Below are positions 1-8,679 of a DNA stretch of 64,000 bases, piece after piece. The stretch spans positions 124,001 through 188,000 of the forward strand of contig JAETOO010000014.1 of the NCBI GenBank assembly GCA_021771715.1. Direction: 5' to 3'. Every line of letters begins with the position of its first letter. Position 1 is the first letter of the stretch. Position numbers and translations under genes: made by a program. The notes beneath the pieces were generated by a model. It was not told the origin of the DNA. It worked only from the letters and a program-made list of their open reading frames with translations, and made no database searches. The DNA is from Oscillospiraceae bacterium (GTDB taxonomy: Bacteria; Bacillota; Clostridia; Lachnospirales; Lachnospiraceae).

Positions 1-1
1 T

Positions 2-283
2 ATGCTGCAGGTCGGCGCGTATCCGTACTATCTGAAGCAGCGGATTCTGGGGCGCAGGGGCCACCTGTCGAATGACAACGCGGGCCGTCTGCTCGGAGAG
101 ATTCTCAATGATAAGATGAAGGCGGTCATGCTGGGTCATCTGAGCAAGGAAAACAACTATGAGGCGCTCGCGATGGCGACCGTCTGCGCGGAGATCACAG
201 AGGGGGACAACCCCTACAAGGCCGGAGATTTCCAGATCCGGGTGGCGAAGCGCGACGTGCCGTCGGAGCTGATTGCGGTGTGA
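2..283 (+). CDS. MBL-fold metallohydrolase, C-terminal fragment (YycJ/WalJ-like)
   Basis: Only the last 93 residues are in the window; the gene starts upstream, so the first Met is not a real start. The tail holds GHLSNDNAGRLLGEIL followed by a GHLSKENN segment. These resemble the C-terminal part of the YycJ/WalJ group of metallo-beta-lactamase-fold hydrolases, where the late His in GHLS belongs to the metal-binding set. Members are thought to be nucleases or phosphodiesterases, often linked to WalRK cell-wall signalling. The catalytic HxHxDH core lies outside the window, so the exact subfamily is inferred from the tail alone. Confidence 0.7.
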   Translation: MLQVGAYPYYLKQRILGRRGHLSNDNAGRLLGEILNDKMKAVMLGHLSKENNYEALAMATVCAEITEGDNPYKAGDFQIRVAKRDVPSELIAV

Positions 284-368
284 GAAGGCCAGAGGTATGG
301 CGGGAAGTGGAACGCGCCGCCGGAACGAGACGCAGTGTGAGGATGTATAATAGGAAGAGAGGAGCACT

Positions 369-641
369 ATGAAAAAGACAATTATCACAGTGGTAGGAAA
401 GGATACGGTGGGGATCATCGCGAAGGTCTGCACGTATCTCGCAGAGAGTAATGTCAATATCCTGGACATTTCTCAGACAATCGTGCAGGGATTTTTCAAC
501 ATGATGATGGTGACGGACGCGACGCAGTCGCCGAAGACGGCTGCCCAGATCGCGGATGAGCTGGATAAGCTGGGGCAGGAGATCGGTGTGTCGATCCGCT
601 GCCAGCACGAGGATATCTTTAACATGATGCACCGTATCTGA
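369..641 (+). CDS. ACT domain protein, UPF0237 family
   Basis: Small 90-residue protein that is essentially one ACT fold, opening MKKTIITVVGKDTVGIIAKV and continuing with a SNVNILDISQTIVQG segment typical of UPF0237. ACT domains usually bind amino acids or similar small ligands and regulate a partner. AGAGAGGAGC precedes the ATG at suitable distance. It ends 9 bases before the UPF0210 gene, and this ACT plus UPF0210 pairing is common in Firmicutes, which suggests the two act together. The ligand is unknown. Confidence 0.88.
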   Translation: MKKTIITVVGKDTVGIIAKVCTYLAESNVNILDISQTIVQGFFNMMMVTDATQSPKTAAQIADELDKLGQEIGVSIRCQHEDIFNMMHRI

Positions 642-650
642 GGAGACGCT

Positions 651-2015
651 ATGATTAATATATTCGAAGTAAATGAGACGAATAAGATGATTACGCAGGA
701 GAATCTGGATGTCCGCACGATCACGCTGGGCATCAGTCTGCTGAGTTGTATCACGGATGATCTGGATCAGCTGAATGAGAATATTTACCGCAAGATCACC
801 ACCGTTGCGAAGGATCTCGTGCTGACCGGTCAGGAGATCGAGAAGGAGTACGGGATTCCGATCGTCAACAAGCGGATCTCCGTGACCCCGATCGCGCTCG
901 TGGGCGGAAGCGCGTGCAAGTCGTCGGAGGATTTTGTGACGATCGCGAAGACGCTGGACCGCGCGGCGAAGGAGGTCGGCGTGAATTTCCTGGGCGGATA
1001 TTCCGCGCTGGTGTCGAAGGGGATGACCAAGGCGGATGAGTATCTGATCCGCTCGATCCCGCAGGCGCTCGCCGAAACAGATTTCGTCTGCAGCTCCGTG
1101 AATGTCGGATCGACGAAGTGCGGCATCGACATGGACGCGGTGCGGCTGCTGGGCGATGTGATTCTGCAGACGGCTGAGCTCACAAAGGAGCAGGACTCCC
1201 TGGGCTGTGCGAAGCTCGTCGTGTTCTGCAATGCGCCGGACGACAACCCGTTTATGGCGGGCGCGTTCCACGGGGTGACGGAGGCGGACGCGATCATCAA
1301 TGTCGGCGTCAGCGGCCCGGGTGTCGTCAAGCACGCGCTCGCGGATGTGCGCGGGAAAGACTTTGAGACGCTCTGCGAGACGATCAAGAAGACCGCATTT
1401 AAGGTGACGCGTGTCGGCCAGCTCGTGGCGCAGGAGGCGTCGCGGCGGCTGGGAGTCCCGTTCGGTATCGTGGACCTCTCGCTCGCGCCGACACCGGCGA
1501 TCGGGGACAGCGTGGCGGATATCCTGTGCGAGATTGGGCTTGAGTACGCGGGGGCGCCCGGCACGACGGCTGCGCTCGCGCTTCTGAATGATCAGGTGAA
1601 GAAGGGCGGCGTCATGGCCTCGTCGTACGTCGGCGGCCTGAGCGGCGCGTTCATCCCGGTCAGCGAGGACCAGGGGATGATCGACGCGGTGCGCGCCGGA
1701 GCCCTGACACTGGAAAAGCTCGAGGCGATGACGTGTGTGTGCTCGGTCGGGCTCGATATGATCGCGATCCCGGGCGACACCAAGGCGACGACGATTTCCG
1801 GCATCATCGCCGACGAGATGGCGATCGGCATGGTGAACCAGAAGACGACCGCCGTTCGCGTGATCCCGGTGATCGGGAAGGGCGTCGGAGAGACGGTGGA
1901 GTTCGGCGGCTTGCTGGGCTATGCGCCGATCATGCCGGTCAACCGCTACTCCTGCGACGCGTTTGTGAACCGCAGAGGGCGCATCCCGGCGCCGATTCAC
2001 AGTTTTAAGAATTGA
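651..2015 (+). CDS. PFL-like family protein, UPF0210 (DUF711)
   Basis: A 454-residue protein of the DUF711/UPF0210 family, which is structurally related to the glycyl radical enzyme fold but has no established reaction. The full family length is present, including the [11 protein letters not shown] and [13 protein letters not shown] segments and the C-terminal [13 protein letters not shown] end. It follows the ACT-domain gene by 9 bases with a GAGGAG ribosome site between them, so the two are almost certainly co-transcribed. The role is unknown; the ACT partner suggests ligand-controlled metabolism. Confidence 0.9.
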   Translation: MINIFEVNETNKMITQENLDVRTITLGISLLSCITDDLDQLNENIYRKITTVAKDLVLTGQEIEKEYGIPIVNKRISVTPIALVGGSACKSSEDFVTIAKTLDRAAKEVGVNFLGGYSALVSKGMTKADEYLIRSIPQALAETDFVCSSVNVGSTKCGIDMDAVRLLGDVILQTAELTKEQDSLGCAKLVVFCNAPDDNPFMAGAFHGVTEADAIINVGVSGPGVVKHALADVRGKDFETLCETIKKTAFKVTRVGQLVAQEASRRLGVPFGIVDLSLAPTPAIGDSVADILCEIGLEYAGAPGTTAALALLNDQVKKGGVMASSYVGGLSGAFIPVSEDQGMIDAVRAGALTLEKLEAMTCVCSVGLDMIAIPGDTKATTISGIIADEMAIGMVNQKTTAVRVIPVIGKGVGETVEFGGLLGYAPIMPVNRYSCDAFVNRRGRIPAPIHSFKN

Positions 2016-2080
2016 GTCGCTGATCAGAGAACGATTGGTAAAAAACAGGTATCCGAAAATCAGAGAAAGGGGACACGGAC

Positions 2081-2309
2081 GCCGGAAAGCTGGGGCGCTT
2101 CTGTGAAGCCTTTCCGAAAGGAGACGCGGAGACGATCGAGGCGATGCTCAGGGAGTATCTGTGGAACGCGATCAGCATCCGCGATACCGCAGCGCGCGCA
2201 GAGCGAGGAAAAGAAGTACGACGCGGCTCTGCTGGACGACGACATGGATCAAGTCATCCGGTACGGGATCGCATTTTACAAGAAACGCTGCAGGGTAGAC
2301 GTAGCGTAG
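2081..2309 (+). pseudogene. Remnant of AAA-ATPase-like / PD-(D/E)XK nuclease gene
   Basis: Two out-of-frame pieces match the C-terminus of the AAA-ATPase-like plus PD-(D/E)XK family (Pfam AAA-ATPase_like and PDDEXK_9). The first reads GKLGRFCEAFPKGDAETIEA and continues to SIRDTAARAER. The second, shifted in frame, reads EEKKYDAALLDDDMDQVI and ends RYGIAFYKKRCRV. In family members the catalytic block with the metal-binding Asp and the E-x-K pair lies between these segments. Here it is deleted, as is the whole ATPase part. An intact gene of the same broad family, but another subfamily, lies at 31.9 kb. Confidence 0.75.
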
Positions 2310-2354
2310 GGATATAGGATGCAATCGCTTTGGAAATGAGAGAGCAGGGAAACG

Positions 2355-3122
2355 ATGATATATGAGAGAAACGGAGACCCGGAAATCGCGGCATTATTCG
2401 GAGGCTGGCAGGAGACAATGATCTGGTCATGTCTGCAGGGGGTGATGGGCAGGCTGTACGCAGACTCAGCCGAGACTCCGGAATCGGCGATGGCGATCCT
2501 CGGCGATTTCTGCTTTTTCGCAGGGAAGCCGAGTGCGGAGCTGGTTTCATATAAACCGGACTGGTGTGTCCAGGATTTCATTATCATGACGGCGTGCGCG
2601 CCGGACTGGTTCGAGGTGATCGAGGCGGTCTACGGGGAGCGGGCGAAAAAGGTCAGCCGCTATGCGTTTCGGAAGGACCCGGACGCGTTTGACCAGGCGA
2701 GCCTGCGCGCCTTTGCGGAGGCCGTGCCCGAGGGATATGCCCTGCGGATGATCGACCGGGAACTCTTTGACCGCTGCCAAGCGCAGGACTGGAGCCGTGA
2801 TTTCGTCTCCCTGTTTGACGGCTATGAGCAGTATGAGGAGCACGGGCTGGGCGTCGTTGCGCTGCAGGGCGGGGAGATCGTCGCCGGGGCGTCCTCCTAC
2901 AGCAGCTACCTGGGCGGGATCGAGATCGAGATAGACACAAAGGCGGAGCACCGCAGGCGTGGGCTGGCGACCGCGTGCGCGGCGAGACTGATGCTCGAGT
3001 GCCAGAACCGCGGCCTGTACCCGAGCTGGGATGCGCAGAATCTGTGGTCCGTCGCGCTGGCGCAGAAGCTGGGTTACCAGTTTGACCATGAATATACCGC
3101 TTATGAAATTAAGGGGTATTGA
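2355..3122 (+). CDS. GNAT family N-acetyltransferase
   Basis: A 255-residue protein. The N-terminal half (about residues 1-125) has the MIYERNGDPEIAALF and LGDFCFFAGKP segments typical of the GNAT_acetyltran group (PF12746). The C-terminal half carries the acetyl-CoA binding region, with HRRRGLATACAARLMLE at about 197-213 as the R/Q-x-x-G-x-G/A loop and a late NLWSVALAQKLGYQ motif. It should transfer an acetyl group to an amine, but the substrate cannot be read from sequence. It has its own ribosome site (AGAGCAGGGA) and a good terminator downstream. Confidence 0.9.
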   Translation: MIYERNGDPEIAALFGGWQETMIWSCLQGVMGRLYADSAETPESAMAILGDFCFFAGKPSAELVSYKPDWCVQDFIIMTACAPDWFEVIEAVYGERAKKVSRYAFRKDPDAFDQASLRAFAEAVPEGYALRMIDRELFDRCQAQDWSRDFVSLFDGYEQYEEHGLGVVALQGGEIVAGASSYSSYLGGIEIEIDTKAEHRRRGLATACAARLMLECQNRGLYPSWDAQNLWSVALAQKLGYQFDHEYTAYEIKGY

Positions 3123-3220
3123 CAGACAGGATAGATCTTGCAGAGAAGAAAAGTTCTGTAGTGTTCTCTTTCCTATCTTCGAAAAGGTTGTGTATTAACG
3201 CAGTAAATATATAAAATCTC

Positions 3221-3248
3221 TGCAGGCTGCATAAAGCCTGCATTTTTT
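3221..3248 (+). terminator. Rho-independent terminator after the GNAT gene
   Basis: Eight-base perfect stem TGCAGGCT / AGCCTGCA with a six-base loop, followed by six T. It ends the rightward acetyltransferase transcript. The stop codon of the leftward ABC gene abuts the T run, so two convergent units meet here. Confidence 0.85.
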
Positions 3249-5094
3249 AGTGATTTTGTATTGTATAATACTGCGCCTGGGCGTTCCAGAGCTCATAATA
3301 GTTCCCGCTGCGGTCAGCGAGGAGCTCCTCATGGCTCCCTGTCTGGACCACTTGTCCCGCATGGAACACCGCTATGTTATCGCAGAAACGGCACGACGCA
3401 AGGCGGTGGCTGATATAGATGGCGGTCTTGTCGCCGGCGATCTCGTTGAATTTGCTGTAAACTTCATATTCCGAACGCGGGTCGAGAGCGGCTGTCGGTT
3501 CATCGAGGATGATAAAGGGCGCATCCTTATAGAGCGCGCGGGCAAGGGCAAGCTTTTGCGCTTCGCCGCCGGATAACTCCACGCCATCTGTGTCGAAGTC
3601 CTTGTAGAGGAACGTTTCCAGGCCATCCGGCATGGATGCGAGCCGTTCCGCAAAGCCAGCTTTTTTCAGACATGCGCGCACCTTCTCGCTGTCATAGACC
3701 GCGCTGGCAGAAACGTTTTGCCCGAGGCCAAGGGAAAACAGCCGGAAATCCTGAAAGACCACGGAGAACAGGGAGCGATATTCGTCGTAGTCATATTTTT
3801 GAATGTTGACCCCGTTCAGCAGGATTTCCCCCTCTGTCGGGTCGTACAGGCGGCATATCAGCTTGATAAACGTCGTTTTCCCCGATCCGTTCCTTCCCAC
3901 GACGGCGAGTTTTTCCCCGACCTTAAATTTCAGATTCACATGCCGGAGCGCGTAGGTGTCCGTGTTGGGATACCGGAACGATACGTCCCGGAATTCCACA
4001 TCATACTCGTTGTCGTCCCGTTTCTCCACGGTCAGGGAACCCTGGTACATGTGGTTGGGCAGATCCAGATACTCGAATAAGTTCTGCAAATGGATGCAAT
4101 ACACTTCATTGTCGGACAGGATATACATTAGTTCCTGCAATCCTTCCCCGAGTCGTGACAAAACGGCAACGTACTGCACGACATTTCCAACGCCAAAAGC
4201 CCCGGACAACGCTTTCGCCGCGACAAACAGGTAGCAAACGGCATTCGCCAGTCCGATCAGGACAGAGGCGAGGGCAGGATAGACGGACATTTTGAAAAGA
4301 TCGCCCTGATTTTCCCGCTCATGTTGAATGAGCTGATCCAACTCGTTCTCGGCGATCGCAGTCTGCCCGTATATGCGGACGTCTTTAGCCTTTTCCTGAT
4401 TCCGGTACAGCGCGCTGCCGAAAAACACGAATACCCGATTGAACCAGACCGTATCCTCGCACCATTTCAGGAACACCTCATTCACTTTGATCGTTGCCTT
4501 TGAGTTGCCGAGGCCGCCTGACACAATGCAAAGCAGGACAATCAGAATCCAGATGGGATGGTCGACTGCGCGGTTCCCGGATTTGGATACAAAGAGGGAT
4601 ACCGTCATGGCGAGGGAGGCCAGCAGGTTCACGGAAGCCCGGACAAGCGTCGAGGTGCCCCAGACGAGCTCGGCCAGGCCGTTCCCGAACATATAGAGGT
4701 TTTCTTCCGCCTTCTGCCGCTGATGCTGGATGGCTGCGCGTTCCAGATCAACAAAATCAAGAGCCATCTGCTTGTCGGAGAAGATTTTTCCAAACCAGCC
4801 CCACATCTGTGATTCTTTTTCCTTACAGACTCGCTTCACAATACTTTTCAGCACTGCACAGACGAAATTCGTCAGAACAACGCCGAGCACATATCCCAAA
4901 ACCGTTCTGATCCTTCTCTGTGCGGAGAGTTCATTGATGATCCGCGCGGTAAACCAGACGGAGAGGAAAGGCTGAATCGAGTGGACCAGCTCATAGAATG
5001 CGTTCCCCTGTGCAAGGCCGGGGCAGTACTGCTTCAGGATTGCAAACCCGCGCGCAGTGACGGAAATTCTTTTCTGCATGGACATCCGCTTCAT
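3247..5094 (-). CDS. ABC transporter, permease-ATPase half-transporter (subunit 2)
   Basis: A 615-residue half-transporter with an N-terminal membrane domain (hydrophobic segments near 68-85, 150-172, 180-195 and 275-300) and a C-terminal nucleotide-binding domain. Walker A GRNGSGKT is at about 400-407, followed by a signature LSGGEAQKLALARALY (SGGE rather than SGGQ) and Walker B FIILDEPTAALD, with an ISHRL switch histidine after it. The start ATG overlaps the stop of the upstream ABC gene in ATGA, implying translational coupling and a heterodimer. The downstream position near a LytTR/GHKL pair suggests export of, or defence against, a peptide. The cargo is unknown. Confidence 0.92.
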   Translation of the reverse strand: MKRMSMQKRISVTARGFAILKQYCPGLAQGNAFYELVHSIQPFLSVWFTARIINELSAQRRIRTVLGYVLGVVLTNFVCAVLKSIVKRVCKEKESQMWGWFGKIFSDKQMALDFVDLERAAIQHQRQKAEENLYMFGNGLAELVWGTSTLVRASVNLLASLAMTVSLFVSKSGNRAVDHPIWILIVLLCIVSGGLGNSKATIKVNEVFLKWCEDTVWFNRVFVFFGSALYRNQEKAKDVRIYGQTAIAENELDQLIQHERENQGDLFKMSVYPALASVLIGLANAVCYLFVAAKALSGAFGVGNVVQYVAVLSRLGEGLQELMYILSDNEVYCIHLQNLFEYLDLPNHMYQGSLTVEKRDDNEYDVEFRDVSFRYPNTDTYALRHVNLKFKVGEKLAVVGRNGSGKTTFIKLICRLYDPTEGEILLNGVNIQKYDYDEYRSLFSVVFQDFRLFSLGLGQNVSASAVYDSEKVRACLKKAGFAERLASMPDGLETFLYKDFDTDGVELSGGEAQKLALARALYKDAPFIILDEPTAALDPRSEYEVYSKFNEIAGDKTAIYISHRLASCRFCDNIAVFHAGQVVQTGSHEELLADRSGNYYELWNAQAQYYTIQNH

Positions 5095-6941
5095 TCTGAC
5101 ACCTCCGCTTCCGTGGTTTTCTCTCTGTAATAGTTCGCCTGCAGTTCAAACAGCGTGCAGTATGTTCCGTTTAGAGCAAGCAGCTCCGCGTGCGTACCTT
5201 CCTCGCACACCGTCCCGTTTTCCATCAGCAGGATGCGGTCGCAGAAGCGCGTGCTGGCGAGTCTGTGTGAGATAAACAAGGAGGTTTTTCCGGCGCTGAT
5301 TTGATTGTAATTCTCATACAGTGTGTGTTCGGCGATCGGGTCGAGCGCAGCGGTAGGTTCGTCGAGCAGCATAACGGGCGCGTTTTTGTATAAAGCGCGG
5401 GCGAACAACAATTTCTGAATCTCGCCTCCGGAAAATGCTATGCCGTCGTCGTATATGGTTTTTCCGAAGTGGCTTTTGACACCGCCGGGAAGCTGTTCGA
5501 TTTGATCCCAGAGCCCTGCAGTGGTCAGGCAGCTCTGAACTCTGACGGGATCTGTGGCTTCTGCCGGGCGTTCGGAGACGAGTTCTTCAATGGTCACGGG
5601 CAGGATACTGAACTGCTGGAATACGGCAGAAAACAGTTTGTAGAATTCGACCCGATTGTATTCGCGCAGATCAACGCCGTCATAGCATACCTGTCCTTCT
5701 GTCGGATCGATGAGTCCGCAGATCAGCTTCACAAGCGTTGTCTTTCCGGCGCCGTTCAATCCCACGATGGCGATGTGCTCGCCGGGAGCGATGGTCAGGT
5801 TGATCTTGCGCAGCGCAAAGTGATCGACTCCCTCGTACCGGTAGCTGACCTGTTTCAGCTCGATGACCTTCGGACAGCCATCCGCAGGGGGCTTCAGACC
5901 GTCGTCCCGGCGGAATGTTTCCGGATATTCAAGGTACGAGCGAAAATAGTTGATTTTCAGATTGATCTGGTTCAGCGAGGATACCTGTGCAAAAAGATTG
6001 CCGAGCCATGCGGAAAAACCGGTGACGACATTCACATACAGAAGAAACTCTGCGACAGACAGCTGTCCGTTCCATATGAGAGAGAGCAGATAGAGGTAGG
6101 CAGCACTTTCCCGAAGGAGAGCCAGACCGCCCTCAGATACCGCTACGCCAAAGAGTTTGCCTGCAAACCGCCTGTACCATCCGGCAAGCCCGCCCATATT
6201 GCTCTTGTAAAGATCCGAAAACCATACGGCCATCCGGTATAGGCGGATATCCTTTGCGGAGCGAAGATCGCCGGTGATCCGATTGATGTAGCCGATCCGC
6301 TGCTGATAAGTGATGCGCTCCTGATTGTTTGCGGCTGTCCACTGAAGGATCCTTTGATTCAGGAAATAGCTCGCGAGCGTGGTCAGGATCAGAAAAAGGA
6401 TGAGCCGCCAGTTTAGCCGTACAAGCATTGCCCAGAAAACGGATAGCCCTAACACGCTCGTCAGCAGATCAATTAAGACCTCGTAGATATTGGAGAGCGG
6501 GGAATAGTTTCCGTTGCAGCACTCAAAGCTTTCGGTCTGAAGCTTCCGGAAGATTCCGTTTTCCTGATTGATGTAGTCGGTGGTCAGCCCCTTGAGCGCC
6601 ACGCGTTTGAGATAAAATGTGTTCATCCGGTATTTCTGATGATAAATGTATTTGGTCAGAAATTGATTGGCGCCTGAGAGTATGGCTATGGTGCCCATAA
6701 AGACAAGGATGACACATGCCAATTCCTGAAAACTGCGCTTCGCGGTGACGATGTCTATGACTGCTTTGGGCAGATAGGTGGTCAATAGCGGAATGAGCAC
6801 CTGAATCAATATGGCGAGAGCGCACCAGATCAGCAGCGGGAAACAGCACTGGACCGTGCTGTGAAGGCAGTACAACACATTCTGGGTCACAGAGTATCGG
6901 CTGCGGTTCAGCTCATCGATGGGATTGCTCGTTCTTTTCAA
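5091..6941 (-). CDS. ABC transporter, permease-ATPase half-transporter (subunit 1)
   Basis: A 616-residue half-transporter with the same layout as its downstream partner: membrane domain in the first ~330 residues, then a nucleotide-binding domain with Walker A GLNGAGKT, signature FSGGEIQKLLFARALY, Walker B VMLLDEPTAALD and ISHRL. The start is TTG at 6941, supported by AGGAGG ten bases upstream; no ATG fits. It is first of a two-gene unit with a candidate promoter at 7033-7061. Two different half-transporters with overlapping genes normally form one heterodimeric exporter. Both ATP sites look complete. Confidence 0.92.
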   Translation of the reverse strand: MKRTSNPIDELNRSRYSVTQNVLYCLHSTVQCCFPLLIWCALAILIQVLIPLLTTYLPKAVIDIVTAKRSFQELACVILVFMGTIAILSGANQFLTKYIYHQKYRMNTFYLKRVALKGLTTDYINQENGIFRKLQTESFECCNGNYSPLSNIYEVLIDLLTSVLGLSVFWAMLVRLNWRLILFLILTTLASYFLNQRILQWTAANNQERITYQQRIGYINRITGDLRSAKDIRLYRMAVWFSDLYKSNMGGLAGWYRRFAGKLFGVAVSEGGLALLRESAAYLYLLSLIWNGQLSVAEFLLYVNVVTGFSAWLGNLFAQVSSLNQINLKINYFRSYLEYPETFRRDDGLKPPADGCPKVIELKQVSYRYEGVDHFALRKINLTIAPGEHIAIVGLNGAGKTTLVKLICGLIDPTEGQVCYDGVDLREYNRVEFYKLFSAVFQQFSILPVTIEELVSERPAEATDPVRVQSCLTTAGLWDQIEQLPGGVKSHFGKTIYDDGIAFSGGEIQKLLFARALYKNAPVMLLDEPTAALDPIAEHTLYENYNQISAGKTSLFISHRLASTRFCDRILLMENGTVCEEGTHAELLALNGTYCTLFELQANYYREKTTEAEVSE

Positions 6942-7032
6942 AACCTACGTTCCTCCTTCTGACTGTGTTTTGACCTGCACACCGGAAACGGCATTTTGTG
7001 TGATTGTGCAGGTATTTGTCGAACGTTATACA

Positions 7033-7061
7033 GGTATAGCGCTCTGAAAGCCCTTGTGCAA
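7033..7061 (-). promoter_or_regulatory. Candidate promoter of the ABC exporter operon
   Basis: Read on the minus strand: TTGCAC (-35), 17-base spacer, TATACC (-10), about 90 bases before the TTG start of the first ABC gene. The -10 matches consensus at four of six positions. A 12-base word shared with the region upstream of the response regulator overlaps the -35. Confidence 0.45.
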
Positions 7062-7133
7062 CTATTTTCGGAAATTGGCACAGGGACTTCTGGAATGCTA
7101 TTCTAGCACAGAAAATGACACAGGAAATGATCC

Positions 7134-7168
7134 GTGCACCAACTGCATTTGCCGGTGCACGAATTGCA
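7134..7168 (-). promoter_or_regulatory. Direct repeat with 21-bp period, possible LytTR operator
   Basis: Two 14-base words, GTGCACCAACTGCA and GTGCACGAATTGCA on the plus strand (12 of 14 identical), start exactly 21 bases apart. On the minus strand they give GCAGTTGGT and GCAATTCGT. LytTR-family regulators typically bind two 9-base direct repeats separated by 12-13 bases, which is the same period. The site lies between the kinase gene and the ABC operon promoter. Binding is an inference; the second half-site deviates from the GTT core. Confidence 0.35.
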
Positions 7169-7210
7169 GACTGTGCTGCGGCGGGCATGGGGAATTCGGG
7201 AGAACGGCAG

Positions 7211-7861
7211 TTATCGGATGGCCGGAACCAGAAATTCGGAGGTGAAAGCGCCGTCCTCGCTGTTGTATTTGCACCAGCCGCCGTGCTCCGAGAGGATTGA
7301 TTCGGCCCGGCGGAGGCCGAAGCCGTGAGCGCCTTTTTTGCGGGAGGAGAAGAGGGTGCCCAGCTTTGGCCTTTTTCCGTCGGAGGAATTCAGCATGGAA
7401 AAGTAGAGCATGGTTCCTTTCATGGACATGTAGACGCGGATAAAGCGGCTGCCGGTCACCGTGCGGCAGGCCTCAATGGCATTGTCCAGCAGATTTCCGA
7501 CGATCATGCTGAGCTCCAGGTCGGAGAGCAGAAGCTGGTCCGGGACGTTGGCCTTGACCGTCACCTGGATGTTTTCTGCTTTTGCCTGGGCGATTTTGGC
7601 CGAGAGGATGGCGTCCAGAGATACGTTTCCCGTTTTCAGGAGGGTATCTACGCTCATAAGCTGCTGGTCCAGCTGTTCAATGTAGGAGAGTGCACGCGCG
7701 ACCTCCCCTGCTTCCAGATGCCCCTTCAGGATCTGCAGGTGATTGTGGAAGTCGTGCTTATAGCCCCGCATTTCCTTGTGGATGCTGCGCACCTCGCCCA
7801 GGTGGCGCTCAGACTGCTCTGTCTGATATTCGACCAGTTTCAGGTATGTTTTCTTTCTCAT
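7211..7861 (-). CDS. GHKL-type histidine kinase without membrane domain
   Basis: About 216 residues. It opens with basic and helical sequence and no hydrophobic segment, then has an AgrC/CitA-like H-box RGYKHDFHNHLQILKG and a GHKL ATPase domain with N-box MIVGNLLDNAIEAC and a C-terminal G-box in GAHGFGLRRAESIL. Family members such as AgrC carry about 200 residues of membrane sensor ahead of this; here none exists. The start at 7861 has AGAGG seven bases upstream; an ATG at 7879 adds six residues but has a weaker site. It probably phosphorylates the LytTR regulator encoded just upstream. Confidence 0.88.
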   Translation of the reverse strand: MRKKTYLKLVEYQTEQSERHLGEVRSIHKEMRGYKHDFHNHLQILKGHLEAGEVARALSYIEQLDQQLMSVDTLLKTGNVSLDAILSAKIAQAKAENIQVTVKANVPDQLLLSDLELSMIVGNLLDNAIEACRTVTGSRFIRVYMSMKGTMLYFSMLNSSDGKRPKLGTLFSSRKKGAHGFGLRRAESILSEHGGWCKYNSEDGAFTSEFLVPAIR

Positions 7862-7888
7862 AAAAAAACCTCTGTTCATAAGTAGTTT

Positions 7889-7963
7889 CTAGTTAGTGCT
7901 CAATCGAAACATCCACTGTTTTATGTAATTTCCGATTAGTGATTTCAAGTAGCCTATCCTCAT
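7889..7963 (-). CDS. Possible 24-residue peptide between regulator and kinase genes
   Basis: A short open frame starts MRIGYLKSLIGN and ends QWMFRLSTN in the gap between the regulator and kinase genes. It is hydrophobic and basic, with no Cys, and codon use is more AT-rich than in the neighbours. There is no convincing Shine-Dalgarno sequence before its ATG, which is the main argument against it. Small peptides do occur beside LytTR/GHKL systems, but no AgrB-like processing gene is seen here. Treat as a candidate only. Confidence 0.22.
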   Translation of the reverse strand: MRIGYLKSLIGNYIKQWMFRLSTN

Positions 7964-7977
7964 CTGCTTGCTTGGAA

Positions 7978-8679
7978 TTAATTATTTTCGATAAAGGCTC
8001 GGTGGATGGCATCGTACTTTCCTCTGGCCAGTGGCAGCTCCAGCGCATCTCCGAGGCAGACCGACGTACGTGAAATCCGGGTGATGGATTTCAGGGAGAC
8101 CAGGTAGGAGCGGTGTGTGCGGAAAAATGCGCTGCTCAATCTCTGCTCAAAGGAGGAAATGTTTTCCTTGATTTGATAGACCCGGTCTCTGGTATGGATG
8201 GAGAGATAGTGGCGAAAGGCTTCCACGTATAGGATCTGTGTTTCGTAAAGCCGGATCGTTTCTCCGTCACAGGTCAGGATCACGGAAGGAGGTTCCACGG
8301 ACAGCCGCCCGGCCGCCTTGGACAGCACCGAAAAAAGCTTGTCCTCCGGAATCGGTTTGACGAGATAATGCAGCGCGTCCACCTCATAGCCCTCGCAGAC
8401 AAATTCAAAGTGGGAAGTGATAAATATAATTTCGGCCCGGTTGTTGTCCCTCCGGATCTGCTTGGCGAGGTCGATGCCCGAGATGGTCCGCATCTCGATA
8501 TCGAGAAGAAGAATGTCGAAGGCTTTATCCTCCTCGTACGCAAACAGAAACGCTTCCGCCGAGGCGAAGGTGCGGATCTCGCAGGAGTGACCGGACTGGC
8601 GGCTCCACGCGGAAACCAGGAAAACCATGTATTCTATTTGAGCTTGTTCGTCGTCACAGATTCCAACGCGGTATGCCAT
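7978..8679 (-). CDS. LytTR-family response regulator
   Basis: A 233-residue AgrA/LytR-type regulator. The receiver domain (about 1-120) has the acidic pair in GICDDEQ, the phospho-acceptor D60 in LLLDIEM, and K108 in YLVKPI. The LytTR DNA-binding domain (about 130-230) includes the FFRTHRSYLVSL segment. AAAGGTGGAAAGG precedes the ATG. The kinase gene follows after about 115 bases, so the two should be one operon, and the ABC exporter operon downstream is the obvious target. The signal is unknown because the kinase has no sensor domain. Confidence 0.92.
   Translation of the reverse strand: MAYRVGICDDEQAQIEYMVFLVSAWSRQSGHSCEIRTFASAEAFLFAYEEDKAFDILLLDIEMRTISGIDLAKQIRRDNNRAEIIFITSHFEFVCEGYEVDALHYLVKPIPEDKLFSVLSKAAGRLSVEPPSVILTCDGETIRLYETQILYVEAFRHYLSIHTRDRVYQIKENISSFEQRLSSAFFRTHRSYLVSLKSITRISRTSVCLGDALELPLARGKYDAIHRAFIENN

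Noticed and set aside
195-2000. Long minus-strand open frame opposite the UPF0210 gene
   Set aside because: Arg/His-rich, no recognisable domain, and exactly mirrors a conserved gene on the other strand; GC-rich codons create such shadows.
6913-7188. 91-codon minus-strand frame between kinase and ABC genes
   Set aside because: No ribosome site, no domain, overlaps the TTG start and promoter region of the ABC operon.
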